Positions 34,451 to 43,650 of a stretch of DNA of 64,000 nt are shown here, piece after piece. A program made the position numbers and the translations under genes. Position 1 is the first letter of the stretch. Every line of letters begins with the position of its first letter. The notes below the pieces were generated by a model that saw only the letters and a list, made by a program, of their open reading frames with translations, had not been told where the DNA came from and searched no databases. Source of the stretch: Propionibacteriaceae bacterium. Its GTDB lineage: Bacteria > Actinomycetota > Actinomycetes > Propionibacteriales > Propionibacteriaceae. Location of the stretch: NCBI GenBank assembly GCA_017306015.1, contig JAFKJK010000018.1, positions 124,001 to 188,000 on the forward strand, given 5' to 3'.

Positions 34451-34971
34451 CGCGTCCGCCTGGCCTCCAGGATCGCGGTGACCAGGTCGGCAACGGGCAG
34501 CGTCCCGTCCAGCCGGACGCCCTCGCCGGCGTCCAGCGGCTCCAGGGTGGCCAGTTGCGACTCCAGCAGTTCCACCGGCATGTAGTGGCCGACGCGCTGG
34601 GCCATCCGCTGGCGCAGGTCGTCGGGGTCGACGTCGAGCTCGTAGCACTCGACCACCCCGGACGCAGCGCGCAACCGGTCGCGGTAGGCATGGCGGAGGG
34701 CCGAGCAGGAGACCACGCATCCGGTGTCGGCGTGGCCGTCCATCCAGGCCACCAGCCGGTCCAGCCACGGCCAGCGATCGGCGTCGGTCAGCGGCACGCC
34801 GGCGGCCATCTTCGCCCGGGCCTCGTCGCTGTGGAAGTCGTCCCCCTCGGCGAAGGGCACGCCGAGCGTCGCTGCCAGGGCCTCGCCGACCGTCGACTTG
34901 CCACTGCCGGCGACGCCCATCACGACCAGGTGGTGACCGGCGAGTTCGCCGATCTGTCCGTGCTCGTCCAT
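34447..34971 (-). CDS. gntK: gluconokinase
   Basis: GntK phosphorylates D-gluconate to 6-phosphogluconate. The 174-residue P-loop kinase has Walker A GVAGSGKSTVGEALA near residues 19-33, then FAEGDDFHSDEARAKMAAG and PLTDADRWPWLDRL, VVSCSALRHAYRDRLR and RVGHYMPVELLESQ, all typical of thermoresistant gluconokinases. It lies 21 nt downstream of the gluconate 5-dehydrogenase gene on the same strand, forming a two-gene idonate/gluconate unit. Confidence 0.93.
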   Translation of the reverse strand: MDEHGQIGELAGHHLVVMGVAGSGKSTVGEALAATLGVPFAEGDDFHSDEARAKMAAGVPLTDADRWPWLDRLVAWMDGHADTGCVVSCSALRHAYRDRLRAASGVVECYELDVDPDDLRQRMAQRVGHYMPVELLESQLATLEPLDAGEGVRLDGTLPVADLVTAILEARRTR

Positions 34972-34992
34972 CGCGCTTCCTTCCCGAGACCT

Positions 34993-35763
34993 TTATACGA
35001 CAGAAGTCATGCCTCCATCGACGAAGATGTTCTGCCCGGTCACGAAGTCGGACGCGGGCGAGGCGAGGTAGAGCAGGGCTCCGAGCAGCTCGTCGGGAAC
35101 TCCCCAGCGACCTGCGGGCGTCCGCGAGCACACCCAGGCGCTGAACGCCTCGTCGTTCACCAGCGCCACGTTCATCTCGGTGTCGAAGTAGCCCGGCGAG
35201 ATCGTGTTCACCTGGATGTTGTAGCGGGTGAGGTCGGCCGACATCGCCTTGCTCAGCATCGCCACCGCACCTTTGGTGGTGGTGTAGGCCGACACCGTCT
35301 GGCGGGCCAGCACACTGGTCACCGAGCCGATGTTGATGATCTTCCCCGAGCCGCGTTCGACCATGCCGGGCGCGACCGCGCGGCAGACGTAAAAGGTGCC
35401 GTTCAGGTTGGTGTTGACCACGTCCGCCCAGTCCTCCAGCGGGAACTCGTGGAACGGCGCGCGACGCTGCACCCCGGCGTTGTTGACCAGGATGTCCGGT
35501 ACGCCGACCTCGGCGATCAGCGTCTCGATCGCGGGAAAGACCTGGTCGGGATCGGCGACGTCGAAGCAGGTCACGTGGACGGTGACGCCGTACTCCTCGC
35601 CGATCGCCTGCTGCTGGGCCGCGAGCAGCTCCGCGTTCCGGCCGTGCAGCACCACATCGCAGCCGGCCTCGGCCAGCCCGCGGGCGTAGGTGTTGCCGAG
35701 TCCGCGCCCGGACCCGGTGACGAGCGCGAGCTTGCCGGCGATTCCGAATCGTTGGTCAACCAT
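34993..35763 (-). CDS. SDR oxidoreductase, gluconate 5-dehydrogenase type
   Basis: The 256-residue SDR has the cofactor motif VTGSGRGLGNTYARGLAEAG, NNAGVQRRAPFHEFPLEDW, the catalytic Ser in NIGSVTSV and the YxxxK pair in AYTTTKGAVAML. The VQRRAPFHEF and C-terminal TGQNIFVDGGMTSVV segments are characteristic of 5-keto-D-gluconate reductases (IdnO/Gno). It would interconvert 5-ketogluconate and D-gluconate for GntK. It sits between gntK and the iclR gene on the same strand. Confidence 0.88.
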   Translation of the reverse strand: MVDQRFGIAGKLALVTGSGRGLGNTYARGLAEAGCDVVLHGRNAELLAAQQQAIGEEYGVTVHVTCFDVADPDQVFPAIETLIAEVGVPDILVNNAGVQRRAPFHEFPLEDWADVVNTNLNGTFYVCRAVAPGMVERGSGKIINIGSVTSVLARQTVSAYTTTKGAVAMLSKAMSADLTRYNIQVNTISPGYFDTEMNVALVNDEAFSAWVCSRTPAGRWGVPDELLGALLYLASPASDFVTGQNIFVDGGMTSVV

Positions 35764-35826
35764 GGCTTCCTGCTTTCTCTTGGGCGCGCCGGATGCGCGC
35801 GGTCCTGGGGTGGTCCGACCGGACGG

Positions 35827-36609
35827 TCAGCTGGTTCCGCCCGGCGCCATCAGGCTCAGTCCGGGGGGGAGCAGCGGCGGCACCTCGGAGCGGATCAGGG
35901 CGGCGAGTTCGCTCTGCCGCTCCGGGGTCATCCGGACGGCGAGCGCGGTGATCGAGAGTGCCGCGACCGGGCGGCCGCCGCGCAGGATCGCGGTGCCGAT
36001 GCACGCGACGTCGGGCTCGTTCTCGCCGAGTTCCAGGGCGTAGCCCAGGGTGCGGGCGTCCTGGACGGCCTGTTGCAGCCGGCTCGACGTCACCGCGCGG
36101 CCGGGCGGCAGGTCGATCAGGTAGCTGCCCAGGTGGGCCTCTGGCACGTTGCGAGCAGCGAGGAGCGCCCGGCCCAGTGAACTGCTGGCCACGGGCACCA
36201 GTTGGCCGACCGCTGACCAGACCCGGATAGCCCGCTCGGGCTCGACCTTGTCGACGTAGAGGACGCGGTCACCCGACAGCACCCCGAGGTGCACCAGCTC
36301 CCGCGAGGCGCGCGACAGCGCGACCAGTGCCGGATGGATCGAGATCGCGAGGTTGTTCGGAGTGTCCGAGCGATCTGCCAGCGCGATGGCTGCCGGACCG
36401 AGCGAGTAGTGCCCCGTTCCGTCCGTCTGCTCCGCGAACCCGCGCAGGCGCATCGTCGTGAGAGCGCGATAGGCCGTGGGCTTCGCCAGACCGGCGCGTT
36501 CGGCGAGCTCGGCGAGAGGCGCGCCCAGCGGCCCGGCCTCAGCCAGCGCACTCAACAGCACCAGCGCCCGGTCGATGGCCTCCACCTTCGGAGCAGTCCC
36601 GTTCGGCAT
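35827..36609 (-). CDS. IclR family transcriptional regulator
   Basis: The 260-residue protein has an N-terminal winged helix (VEAIDRALVLLSALAEA, LAELAERAGLAKPTAYRALTTM) and a C-terminal IclR effector domain (LVHLGVLSGDRVLYVDKVEP, ALELGENEPDVACIGTAIL, VAALSITALAVRM). GGAGG lies 9 nt before ATG 36609. IclR relatives named KdgR bind 2-keto-3-deoxygluconate; the divergent operon here makes that metabolite, so KDG or KDPG is the likely inducer. Operators are visible at 36723-36759. Confidence 0.92.
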   Translation of the reverse strand: MPNGTAPKVEAIDRALVLLSALAEAGPLGAPLAELAERAGLAKPTAYRALTTMRLRGFAEQTDGTGHYSLGPAAIALADRSDTPNNLAISIHPALVALSRASRELVHLGVLSGDRVLYVDKVEPERAIRVWSAVGQLVPVASSSLGRALLAARNVPEAHLGSYLIDLPPGRAVTSSRLQQAVQDARTLGYALELGENEPDVACIGTAILRGGRPVAALSITALAVRMTPERQSELAALIRSEVPPLLPPGLSLMAPGGTS

Positions 36610-36722
36610 CTTCGCCTCCTGGTCAACACCGGCGGGACCCTCCCGGCGGTGAGTTCTGGATCGACCGTAGCTGGCCGTGCCACTCGGGTCTTGCCAACTC
36701 CGTGTTCATCATGCCACACTCA

Positions 36723-36759
36723 TTTCGCTGTGTGAAGCACTGCGTTTCGCACAGCGAAA
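36723..36759. promoter_or_regulatory. IclR operator pair between iclR and eda
   Basis: TTTCGCTGTG (36723-36732) and CACAGCGAAA (36750-36759) are perfect inverted repeats; within the right half TTTCGC-ACA-GCGAAA (36745-36759) is itself a 15-bp palindrome, and the left half TTTCGCTGTGTGAA (36723-36736) is a degenerate copy. Two adjacent 15-bp sites are typical for IclR-family binding. They lie 37 bp before the eda start. Confidence 0.65.
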
Positions 36760-36795
36760 CAGAGCTAGTCAACCCAATGAAGGGCTGGACGGAAG

Positions 36796-37419
36796 ATGGA
36801 CTTGAGCGACTTCCGGGTGATCCCCGTGGTCGTCCTGAAGGACGCCGCGAGGGCTGCCGGGCTGGGCGACGCGCTGGTCGCCGGCGGTCTGCCGGTGGCC
36901 GAGGTGACCTTCCGTACCACCGCCGCGGCCGAGGCGATCCGGATCATGAGCGATAACGAGGGCCTGCTCGTGGGAGCGGGCACCGTGGTCAGCGCCGCGC
37001 AGGTCGACCAGGCGGTGGCAGCCGGCGCGAAGTTCATCGTGTCTCCCGGGCTCAGCCGTCCCGTCGTCGAGCAGGCCCGGCAGCACGGCGTCCCGGTGCT
37101 CCCCGGAGCGGTGACCCCGAGCGAGATCATGGCGGCCCTGGAGCTGGGCCTCACCACCCTGAAGTTCTTCCCGGCCAAGGTGTACGGGGGGATCAGCGCC
37201 CTGAAGGCATTCAGCGCGCCGTTCGCCCAGGTCGGCTTCGTGCCGACCGGTGGGGTCGGCGCCGACAATCTCGCCGACTACCTCTCCCTGCGCAACGTCA
37301 CCGCGGTGGGCGGCTCGTGGATGGTGCCGGCCAGGGCGGTGGACGCCGGCGACTTCGGTCTCGTCCGCGAGCGCTGCGCCGAGGCCGCGGCGATCGCTGC
37401 GTCGGTGAAGGGAGCCTGA
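36796..37419 (+). CDS. eda: KDPG/KHG aldolase
   Basis: Eda cleaves 2-keto-3-deoxy-6-phosphogluconate to pyruvate and glyceraldehyde 3-phosphate. The 207-residue class I aldolase has [24 protein letters not shown] with the general base Glu, [12 protein letters not shown], the Schiff-base lysine in [13 protein letters not shown] and [20 protein letters not shown] lies directly before the ATG. It heads the eda-kdgK-manD-idnD-manD2-MFS-uxuB operon. Confidence 0.94.
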   Translation: MDLSDFRVIPVVVLKDAARAAGLGDALVAGGLPVAEVTFRTTAAAEAIRIMSDNEGLLVGAGTVVSAAQVDQAVAAGAKFIVSPGLSRPVVEQARQHGVPVLPGAVTPSEIMAALELGLTTLKFFPAKVYGGISALKAFSAPFAQVGFVPTGGVGADNLADYLSLRNVTAVGGSWMVPARAVDAGDFGLVRERCAEAAAIAASVKGA

Positions 37420-37421
37420 GC

Positions 37422-38525
37422 ATGGCCGTCCTGGAAACTCGAGCAGCCGGTGACTGCCGCTATGCCGCGGTCGCGCTCGGCGAGGTGATGCTGCGGCTGG
37501 ATCCCGGCGAGCTGCGGATCCGGACCGCCCGCCAGTTCTCGGTGTGGGAGGGGGGCGGGGAGTACAACGTCATCCGGGGCCTGTCCAGGGTGTTCGGCCT
37601 GCCCACAGCGGTGGTCACGGCGCTGGTGGACGACGAGGTCGGCCACTTGATCGAGAGCCTGATCCAGGCCGGTGGCGTGGACGCGTCCTGGGTGCACTGG
37701 GCCGAGTCCGACGGTGTCGGCCGCAGCGCCCGCAACGGCCTGAACTTCACCGAGCGTGGCTACGGCGTCCGTGGGGCGAAGGGTGTGTCCGACCGCGGCC
37801 ATACCGCGATCTCGCAGCTGGCGCCCGACCAGGTGGACTTCGACCGGCTCTTCGGCGAGCTCGGCGTCCGCTGGCTGCACACCGGGGGCATCTACGCGGC
37901 ACTGTCCGAGACCAGCGCGGCGACCTGCCTGGCCGCGGTGAAGGCTGCCCAGGCGCACGGGACCCGGGTCTCCTACGACCTGAACTACCGGCCCAGCCTG
38001 TGGCAGGCCATCGGCGGCAAGCCGAAGGCGCAGCAGGTCAACCGCGAACTCGTCGGGTACGTCGACGTGCTGATCGGCAACGAGGAGGACTTCACCGCGG
38101 CCCTCGGCTTCGAGGTCGAGGGCGTTGACGAACACCTCAGCGAACTTCCGCTCGACGGGTACGCCCGGATGATCGAGCAGGTCGCGGCGGCCTACCCCAA
38201 CCTGTCCGTCATCGCGACCACCCTGCGCACCGTCGGCTCGGCGTCGGTCAACGACTGGGGAGCGGTGGCCTGGTCCCGCCAGACCGGCCTGGTGCAGGCC
38301 GCACAACGCGACGGCCTGGAGATCCTCGACCGGGTCGGCGGCGGCGACTCGTTCGCGTCCGGGCTGGTGTACGGGCTGCTGACCGGCGAGGACCTGCCGA
38401 CCGCGCTCGACTACGGCGCCGCCCACGGCGCCCTGGCCATGACCACCCCAGGGGACACGTCGATGGCCACCCTCGCCGAGGTGCGGAAGCTCGCAGCCGG
38501 CGGCAGCGCCCGGGTGGACCGGTAG
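37422..38525 (+). CDS. kdgK: 2-dehydro-3-deoxygluconokinase (PfkB family)
   Basis: KdgK phosphorylates 2-keto-3-deoxygluconate to KDPG, the substrate of Eda. The 367-residue ribokinase-family protein has the N-terminal ALGEVMLRLDPGE and WEGGGEYNVIRGL sugar-binding segments, SYDLNYRPSLWQ, LIGNEEDF, and the anion-hole/ATP motif DRVGGGDSFASGLVYGL with the catalytic Asp. It starts 2 nt after the eda stop. Confidence 0.92.
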   Translation: MAVLETRAAGDCRYAAVALGEVMLRLDPGELRIRTARQFSVWEGGGEYNVIRGLSRVFGLPTAVVTALVDDEVGHLIESLIQAGGVDASWVHWAESDGVGRSARNGLNFTERGYGVRGAKGVSDRGHTAISQLAPDQVDFDRLFGELGVRWLHTGGIYAALSETSAATCLAAVKAAQAHGTRVSYDLNYRPSLWQAIGGKPKAQQVNRELVGYVDVLIGNEEDFTAALGFEVEGVDEHLSELPLDGYARMIEQVAAAYPNLSVIATTLRTVGSASVNDWGAVAWSRQTGLVQAAQRDGLEILDRVGGGDSFASGLVYGLLTGEDLPTALDYGAAHGALAMTTPGDTSMATLAEVRKLAAGGSARVDR

Positions 38526-38534
38526 GGAGGAACC

Positions 38535-39749
38535 ATGACAGACACCATCGACCGGGTCGACGTCATCGTCGCCAGCCCCACCCGCAATTACGTCACCGTC
38601 AGGATCACCACGGCCGACGGCATCGTCGGGCTCGGCGACGCCACCGTCAACGGCCGCGAGCTCGCGGTCGCCAGCTACCTGCGCGACCACGTCGCCCCCC
38701 TGCTGATCGGACGCGACCCCGGCGCCATCGAGGACACCTGGCAGTACCTGTACCGCGGGGTCTACTGGCGACGCGGCCCGATCACCATGGCCGCCATCGG
38801 CGGCGTCGACATGGCCCTGTGGGACATCCTCGGCAAGCGCACCGGGCAACCGGTGTACCAGTTGCTCGGCGGCCGCGTCCGGAACCGGATCCCGGCCTAC
38901 CGGCACGCCTTCGGATGGGACCTGCCGGCCCTGCTCGACCAGGTGGACGCCCACCTGGCCGACGGCTGCACCCACGTCCGCGTCCAGACCGGCGTTCCCG
39001 GCCTGACCACGGTGTACGGCGTGTCGAAGGATCCCGTCTACGAGCCCGCCGGACGCACGGTCCGACCGATCGAGGAGTGCTGGGACGCCGAGAGCTACCT
39101 GACGTACTTCCCCGGCGTCCTGGCGAAGGTGCGCGAGCACGTCGGCGACCAGGTCGGCCTGCTGCACGACGCGCACCACCGGCTGACGCCGAACCAGGCG
39201 GCCCGGCTGGCGAAGGCCGTCGAACCGTCCGGCCTGTTCTGGCTGGAGGACGTCACCCCTGCCGAGGATCCCGAGGCGCTGCGCCTGGTGCGCCAGCACT
39301 CGACCACCCCGCTGGCGATCGGCGAGGTCTTCAACACCATCTGGGACTGCCAGCGGCTGATCGAAGACCGGCTGATCGACTACGTCCGCACGGCCATCGT
39401 GCACGCCGGCGGGATCAGCCACTGCCGCAAGATCTTCGCGCTCGCCGAGGTGCACGGCGTGCAGGCCGCCCCGCACGGGCCGTCGGACGTGTCGCCGGTC
39501 GCGTTCGCCGCGTCCCTGCACCTGGCAGCGGCAACGCACAACTTCGGCATCGCCGAGTACATGGGCTACCCCGACCTGGTCCACGAGGCGTTCCCGCACG
39601 CCTGGGCCTTCGCCGAGGGGGCGCTGCAGCCCGGCGACGCGCCCGGTCTCGGCGTCGACCTCGACGAGGCGATCCTCGCCGCCCACGAGTACACCCCCGC
39701 CTACCTTCCGGTCGCCCGGCGCCTCGACGGCACCCTGACCGACTGGTGA
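38535..39749 (+). CDS. ManD-type mannonate dehydratase, enolase superfamily (copy 1)
   Basis: ManD-family enzymes remove water from D-mannonate (some from D-gluconate) to give 2-keto-3-deoxygluconate. The 404-residue protein has the complete ManD catalytic set, offset by about two from the reference numbering: Arg149, Tyr161, metal ligands Asp212, Glu238 and Glu264, and base His214 in HDAHHR. GAVYWRRGP-like and [15 protein letters not shown] segments are standard. GGAGG precedes the ATG. A second copy follows two genes later with only partial identity, so they are not a recent duplication. Confidence 0.9.
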   Translation: MTDTIDRVDVIVASPTRNYVTVRITTADGIVGLGDATVNGRELAVASYLRDHVAPLLIGRDPGAIEDTWQYLYRGVYWRRGPITMAAIGGVDMALWDILGKRTGQPVYQLLGGRVRNRIPAYRHAFGWDLPALLDQVDAHLADGCTHVRVQTGVPGLTTVYGVSKDPVYEPAGRTVRPIEECWDAESYLTYFPGVLAKVREHVGDQVGLLHDAHHRLTPNQAARLAKAVEPSGLFWLEDVTPAEDPEALRLVRQHSTTPLAIGEVFNTIWDCQRLIEDRLIDYVRTAIVHAGGISHCRKIFALAEVHGVQAAPHGPSDVSPVAFAASLHLAAATHNFGIAEYMGYPDLVHEAFPHAWAFAEGALQPGDAPGLGVDLDEAILAAHEYTPAYLPVARRLDGTLTDW

Positions 39750-39782
39750 ACCCCGCAAACCCAAGACGAAAGGCCATCGACG

Positions 39783-40808
39783 ATGAAGGCGCTGAAGATC
39801 CTCAAGGCGCAGGACATCACCACTGCCGAGCTGGCGCTCCCCGAGCCCGGCGACGGTGAGGTGCGGCTGCGGGTCACCTACGCAGGCATCTGCGGCTCCG
39901 ACCTGAACTACTACTTCAAGGGCGCCAACGGGCCGTTCGAGCTCCGGGAGCCGTTCACGCCGGGTCACGAGCTGTCCGGTGTGGTCGATCTCGACCCGTC
40001 CGGGAAGCTGGCGGCGGGGACCCCGGTGACCGTCGCCCCGGCCACCTTCGGGACGCCGCTGCGCGGCATCGAGCAGGAGAAGCACCTGTGGCCGGGCGGC
40101 TCCTACCTCGGCAGTGCCGCCAACTTCCCCCACCGGCAGGGCGGCATGGCCGAGTACCTGATCGTCTCCGACTACATGGTCCGGGTCGTCCCGGACGGGA
40201 TGGGCCTGGTCACCGCAGCGCTCGCCGAGCCCCTGGCCGTCGCGCTCCGCGCGCACACCGTGGTCGGCGGCGTCGCCGGCCAGCGGGTGCTGGTCAGCGG
40301 CTCCGGCCCGATCGGCCTGCTGGTCGCCGCCGCCGCCGTCGTCCGGGGAGCCGAGTCGGTGACCTGCCTCGACATGCTGGCCGAGCCGCTCGAACGGGCG
40401 AAGGCGCTCGGCGCCACGGCAACGATCCAGCTCGGCATCGACGAGGTGCCCGAGGAGGCGTTCGACATCGTCTTCGAGTGCTCGGGTGCGCCGTCCGCCG
40501 TCACTACCGCGCTCAAGGCGGTCCGCCGCCAGGGCACGGTCTGCCAGGTGGGGACGCTGCCGAACGCGGAGGTACCGGTGAACCTGGCCTCGCTGGAGAT
40601 CAAGGAGACCCGCTACGTCGGTACCTTCCGGTTCAACGACGAGATCGACGACGCGATCGTCCTGCTCGCCGAGCACCCCGAGATCGCCGGGGTGATCACC
40701 CATGTGCTGCCCGCCGAGCAGGCCGCCGAGGCCTTCGCCGTGGCCCGCGACTCCTCGAAGTCCGGCAAGGTGGTCGTCTCGCTGTGGACGGCGGCGCCCG
40801 GTGACTGA
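39783..40808 (+). CDS. zinc-dependent alcohol dehydrogenase, L-idonate/L-gulonate 5-dehydrogenase type
   Basis: This 341-residue MDR dehydrogenase has the catalytic zinc residues in [18 protein letters not shown] and [10 protein letters not shown] plus the GGMAEYLIV segment, and the cofactor loop [21 protein letters not shown]. The four-cysteine structural zinc lobe is absent, as in IdnD. The [22 protein letters not shown] stretch is typical of L-idonate 5-dehydrogenases and of RspB-type L-gulonate dehydrogenases. Flanked by two ManD genes and upstream of a mannonate oxidoreductase, it may feed L-idonate to 5-ketogluconate or L-gulonate to fructuronate. Confidence 0.85.
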   Translation: MKALKILKAQDITTAELALPEPGDGEVRLRVTYAGICGSDLNYYFKGANGPFELREPFTPGHELSGVVDLDPSGKLAAGTPVTVAPATFGTPLRGIEQEKHLWPGGSYLGSAANFPHRQGGMAEYLIVSDYMVRVVPDGMGLVTAALAEPLAVALRAHTVVGGVAGQRVLVSGSGPIGLLVAAAAVVRGAESVTCLDMLAEPLERAKALGATATIQLGIDEVPEEAFDIVFECSGAPSAVTTALKAVRRQGTVCQVGTLPNAEVPVNLASLEIKETRYVGTFRFNDEIDDAIVLLAEHPEIAGVITHVLPAEQAAEAFAVARDSSKSGKVVVSLWTAAPGD

Positions 40809-42015
40809 CCGCATCGAGCGCGCCGAGGTCATCGTCACCGCCCCGGCCCGCAACTTCGTCACGGTCAAGCTGACCACGTCCGACGGCATCGTCGGCTGGG
40901 GGGACGCCACCCTCAACGGCCGGGAACTCGCGGTCGCGTCCTACCTGAGCGACCACGTCATCCCGACCCTGATCGGCAAGGACGCGTCCCGGATCGGCGA
41001 CATCTGGTCGTACCTGTACAAGGGTGCCTACTGGCGCCGGGGGCCGGTCACGATGACCGCGATCGCAGCGATCGACGTGGCCCTGTGGGACATCAAGGGC
41101 AAGCGCGCGGGCCTGCCGGTCCACGAACTGCTCGGCGGCAAGGCCCGCGACGGCGTGCTGGTCTACGCACACGCCTCCGGCGCCGACGTGGCCGAGATGC
41201 TCGACGACGTCGACCGGCTCCTGGGTGAGGGCTACCGGGCCGTCCGCGGCCAGGCGGCACTGGTCGGGGTGCCGGACGCGTACGGCGTCCGCCACGGCAC
41301 CGGCGTCTACGATCCCGCCGACGCGTCCCTGCCGAGCGAGACCGGCTGGGACACGGCGGCCTACCTCGAACAGGCGCCGGGCTACCTGCGCGCGATCCGC
41401 GAGCGGTTCGGCTTCGGCTTCCACCTCCTGCACGACTGCCACCACCGACTCACCCCCAACGAGGCGGGCATCTTCGGACGCAGCGTGGAGGACCTGAAGC
41501 TGTTCTGGATGGAGGACCCGACCCCGGCGGAGAACCAGGAGAAGTTCCGGCTGATCCGGCAGCGGACCACCACGCCGATCGCTACCGGGGAGGTGCTCAA
41601 CTCGATCTGGGACGTGCAGACCCTGATCACCGAGCAGCTGATCGACTACGTCCGCACCTCGGTCTCCCATGCCGGCGGGATCACTCACCTGCGCCGGATC
41701 TTCGACCTGGCCGACCTCTACGGCGTGCGCTCGGGCTCCCACGGGGCGACCGACCTGTCCCCGGTGAGCCTGTCGGCCGCGCTGCAGCTGGACATCTCGA
41801 TCCCCAACTTCGGGATCCAGGAGTACATGGCCCACGACGCGGTGACCCACGAGGTCTTCCGTCCGGGCTACCACCTCGACGACGGCTACCTGATCCCGTC
41901 GGACGCCCCCGGGCTGGGCATCGAGGTGGACGAGGACGCTGCCCGCCGCTTCCCCTACAACCCGAAGTACCTGCCGGTGGCCAGGCTGGCCGACGGCACC
42001 CTGCACGACTGGTGA
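40801..42015 (+). CDS. ManD-type mannonate dehydratase, enolase superfamily (copy 2)
   Basis: The 404-residue protein has the same catalytic set and numbering as copy 1: Arg149, Tyr161, Asp212, His214 (HDCHHR), Glu238 and Glu264. It differs in the active-site loop ([16 protein letters not shown] against [13 protein letters not shown]) and in the barrel entrance ([16 protein letters not shown] against [17 protein letters not shown]), hinting at different substrates. GTG 40801 overlaps the idnD-type gene by 8 nt, which couples their translation. Confidence 0.9.
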   Translation: MTDRIERAEVIVTAPARNFVTVKLTTSDGIVGWGDATLNGRELAVASYLSDHVIPTLIGKDASRIGDIWSYLYKGAYWRRGPVTMTAIAAIDVALWDIKGKRAGLPVHELLGGKARDGVLVYAHASGADVAEMLDDVDRLLGEGYRAVRGQAALVGVPDAYGVRHGTGVYDPADASLPSETGWDTAAYLEQAPGYLRAIRERFGFGFHLLHDCHHRLTPNEAGIFGRSVEDLKLFWMEDPTPAENQEKFRLIRQRTTTPIATGEVLNSIWDVQTLITEQLIDYVRTSVSHAGGITHLRRIFDLADLYGVRSGSHGATDLSPVSLSAALQLDISIPNFGIQEYMAHDAVTHEVFRPGYHLDDGYLIPSDAPGLGIEVDEDAARRFPYNPKYLPVARLADGTLHDW

Positions 42016-42093
42016 GCCAACCCAGGACTCACCGTCCGTCAACCCGCACCACCCCACTCACACCCACAGAACTGACTGACAAAGGAGACCGTC

Positions 42094-43572
42094 ATGTCCA
42101 CCTCTGACGCCGGCACCTCGCCCGGCTCCGGAACGATCGTCGAAAGGACAACCAAGGACCTGGCCCGCGCCGCCATCTCCGGCTGGCTGGGCACCGCACT
42201 GGAGTTCATGGACTTCCAGCTCTACTCGCTGGCCGCTGCCCTGGTGTTCAAGGACGTGTTCTTCTCCACCCAGAACCCGAGCATGGCCATCGTGTCTGCC
42301 ATGGCCACCTACGGCGTCGGCTACCTCAGCCGTCCGCTCGGGGCCTGGTACTTCGGCCGCCTGGGCGACAGGATCGGCCGCACCAAGGTGCTGTACTACA
42401 CCATCGCCCTGATGGGCCTGGCCACCACCTTGATCGGTGTCCTGCCGACGTACGGCCAGGTGGGCATCCTCGCCCCGATCCTGCTGGTCGTGCTGCGACT
42501 CGCGCAGGGCTTCGGCGCGGGCGCCGAGATCGCCGGGTCCTCGGTGATGCTGACCGAGTACGCACCCCGCAACCGCCGCGGCCTGATCGGGTCGCTGGTG
42601 GCGATCGGCACCAACTCCGGCACCCTGTTCGCATCCGCGCTGTGGGGCATCCTGGTCGTCGTCCTGCCGAACGACGCCCTGATCAGCTGGGGCTGGCGGA
42701 TCCCGTTCCTCGCCTCGGCCCTGATCATGCTGTTCGCGGTGTGGCTGCGCCGCAACCTTAAGGAGTCGCCGGTCTTCGAGAGCCGGGTGGACGTCGTCGA
42801 CGGCGTCGCGATGTCCGAGCAGGAGTTCAAGGAACTGGCCGCCCACAAGGAGACCGTCCTCGCCGCGGCGCTGCACGAGAAGAAGGGACGCGCCTTCTTC
42901 CTCGGGTTCTTCCTGCGTTTCGGCCAGGCCGGCAACTCCGGCATGATCCAGACCTACCTGATCTCCTACATCACCGCCGTCCTGCTGCTGGAGAAGTCCG
43001 TCGGCACCAACGTCGTGATCATCTCCTCGATCGTCGGCTTCGCCACGATTCCGATCGTCGGCTGGCTGTCCGACCGCTTCGGTCGCAAGACCATGTACAT
43101 GATCATGAGCTCGATCTCGGTCGTGCTGGCCTTCCCGATGATGTACCTGCTCGCCACCAAGAGCGTGCCGTCGGTGTTCGCCGGCTACATCATCATGCAC
43201 CAGGCGTCCGTGCTCGCCCTGGCGTCCCTGGAGAACCTGACGATGGCCGAGCTGTTCGGCTCCCGTCACCGCTACACCCAGATCGCGCTGGCCAAGGAGC
43301 TGGCGGCCATCCTGGCCACCGGCATCGGGCCGGTCATCGCGGCTGCCTGGGTGAGCGCGACCAGCGGCTCCTGGATCCCGATCGCGGGCATGCTCGCCGT
43401 GTTCTCGCTGTGCTCGCTGGGTGCGTCCCTCCTGATGCCGGAGGTCGCCGGTCGAGACCTGACCGTGGTCAACGACTGCAAGAAGGGCGAGAGCGTGATC
43501 GGGCCGTTCGCGGCCAGGGAGCGGGTGGCGCTCGGCCTGCCGGCCGAGGATCCGGCCGTCCCGGTCAAGTAG
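42094..43572 (+). CDS. MFS transporter, metabolite:H+ symporter type
   Basis: The 492-residue protein has 12 membrane helices and the MHS signature: ATYGVGYLSRPLGAWYFGRLGDRIGRTKVLYYT between helices 2 and 3, RLAQGFGAGAEIAGSSVMLTEYAP, and WLSDRFGRKTMYMIMS in the second half. A cytoplasmic loop of about 60 residues separates the halves. AAAGGAG precedes ATG 42094. From its place in the operon it probably imports the sugar acid (idonate, gulonate, mannonate or a hexuronate). Confidence 0.9.
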   Translation: MSTSDAGTSPGSGTIVERTTKDLARAAISGWLGTALEFMDFQLYSLAAALVFKDVFFSTQNPSMAIVSAMATYGVGYLSRPLGAWYFGRLGDRIGRTKVLYYTIALMGLATTLIGVLPTYGQVGILAPILLVVLRLAQGFGAGAEIAGSSVMLTEYAPRNRRGLIGSLVAIGTNSGTLFASALWGILVVVLPNDALISWGWRIPFLASALIMLFAVWLRRNLKESPVFESRVDVVDGVAMSEQEFKELAAHKETVLAAALHEKKGRAFFLGFFLRFGQAGNSGMIQTYLISYITAVLLLEKSVGTNVVIISSIVGFATIPIVGWLSDRFGRKTMYMIMSSISVVLAFPMMYLLATKSVPSVFAGYIIMHQASVLALASLENLTMAELFGSRHRYTQIALAKELAAILATGIGPVIAAAWVSATSGSWIPIAGMLAVFSLCSLGASLLMPEVAGRDLTVVNDCKKGESVIGPFAARERVALGLPAEDPAVPVK

Positions 43573-43593
43573 GCATCACTGCCGTCCCACCCC

Positions 43594-43628
43594 GGCCGGG
43601 GGCCCCAACCGAGAAGGGGTCCCCGGCC
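43594..43628 (+). terminator. strong intra-operon hairpin between the MFS gene and uxuB
   Basis: GGCCGGGGGCCCC (43594-43606) pairs with 43616-43628 over 13 bp with one G-T pair and a 9-nt loop. It lies inside the operon, 22 nt after the transporter stop and 23 nt before the uxuB start, so it may reduce read-through or protect the upstream message from decay. Confidence 0.6.
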
Positions 43629-43650
43629 ACCGGACCCGACAGGAACCACC

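Noticed and set aside
37278..40916. 1212-codon open frame on the minus strand opposite eda, kdgK and manD
   Set aside because: Antisense shadow of an operon whose genes are all certain on the plus strand.
38535..42015. recent tandem duplication of the two ManD genes
   Set aside because: Both proteins are 404 residues with the same catalytic positions, but they differ at many positions and in loops, so the duplication is old or the genes were acquired separately.
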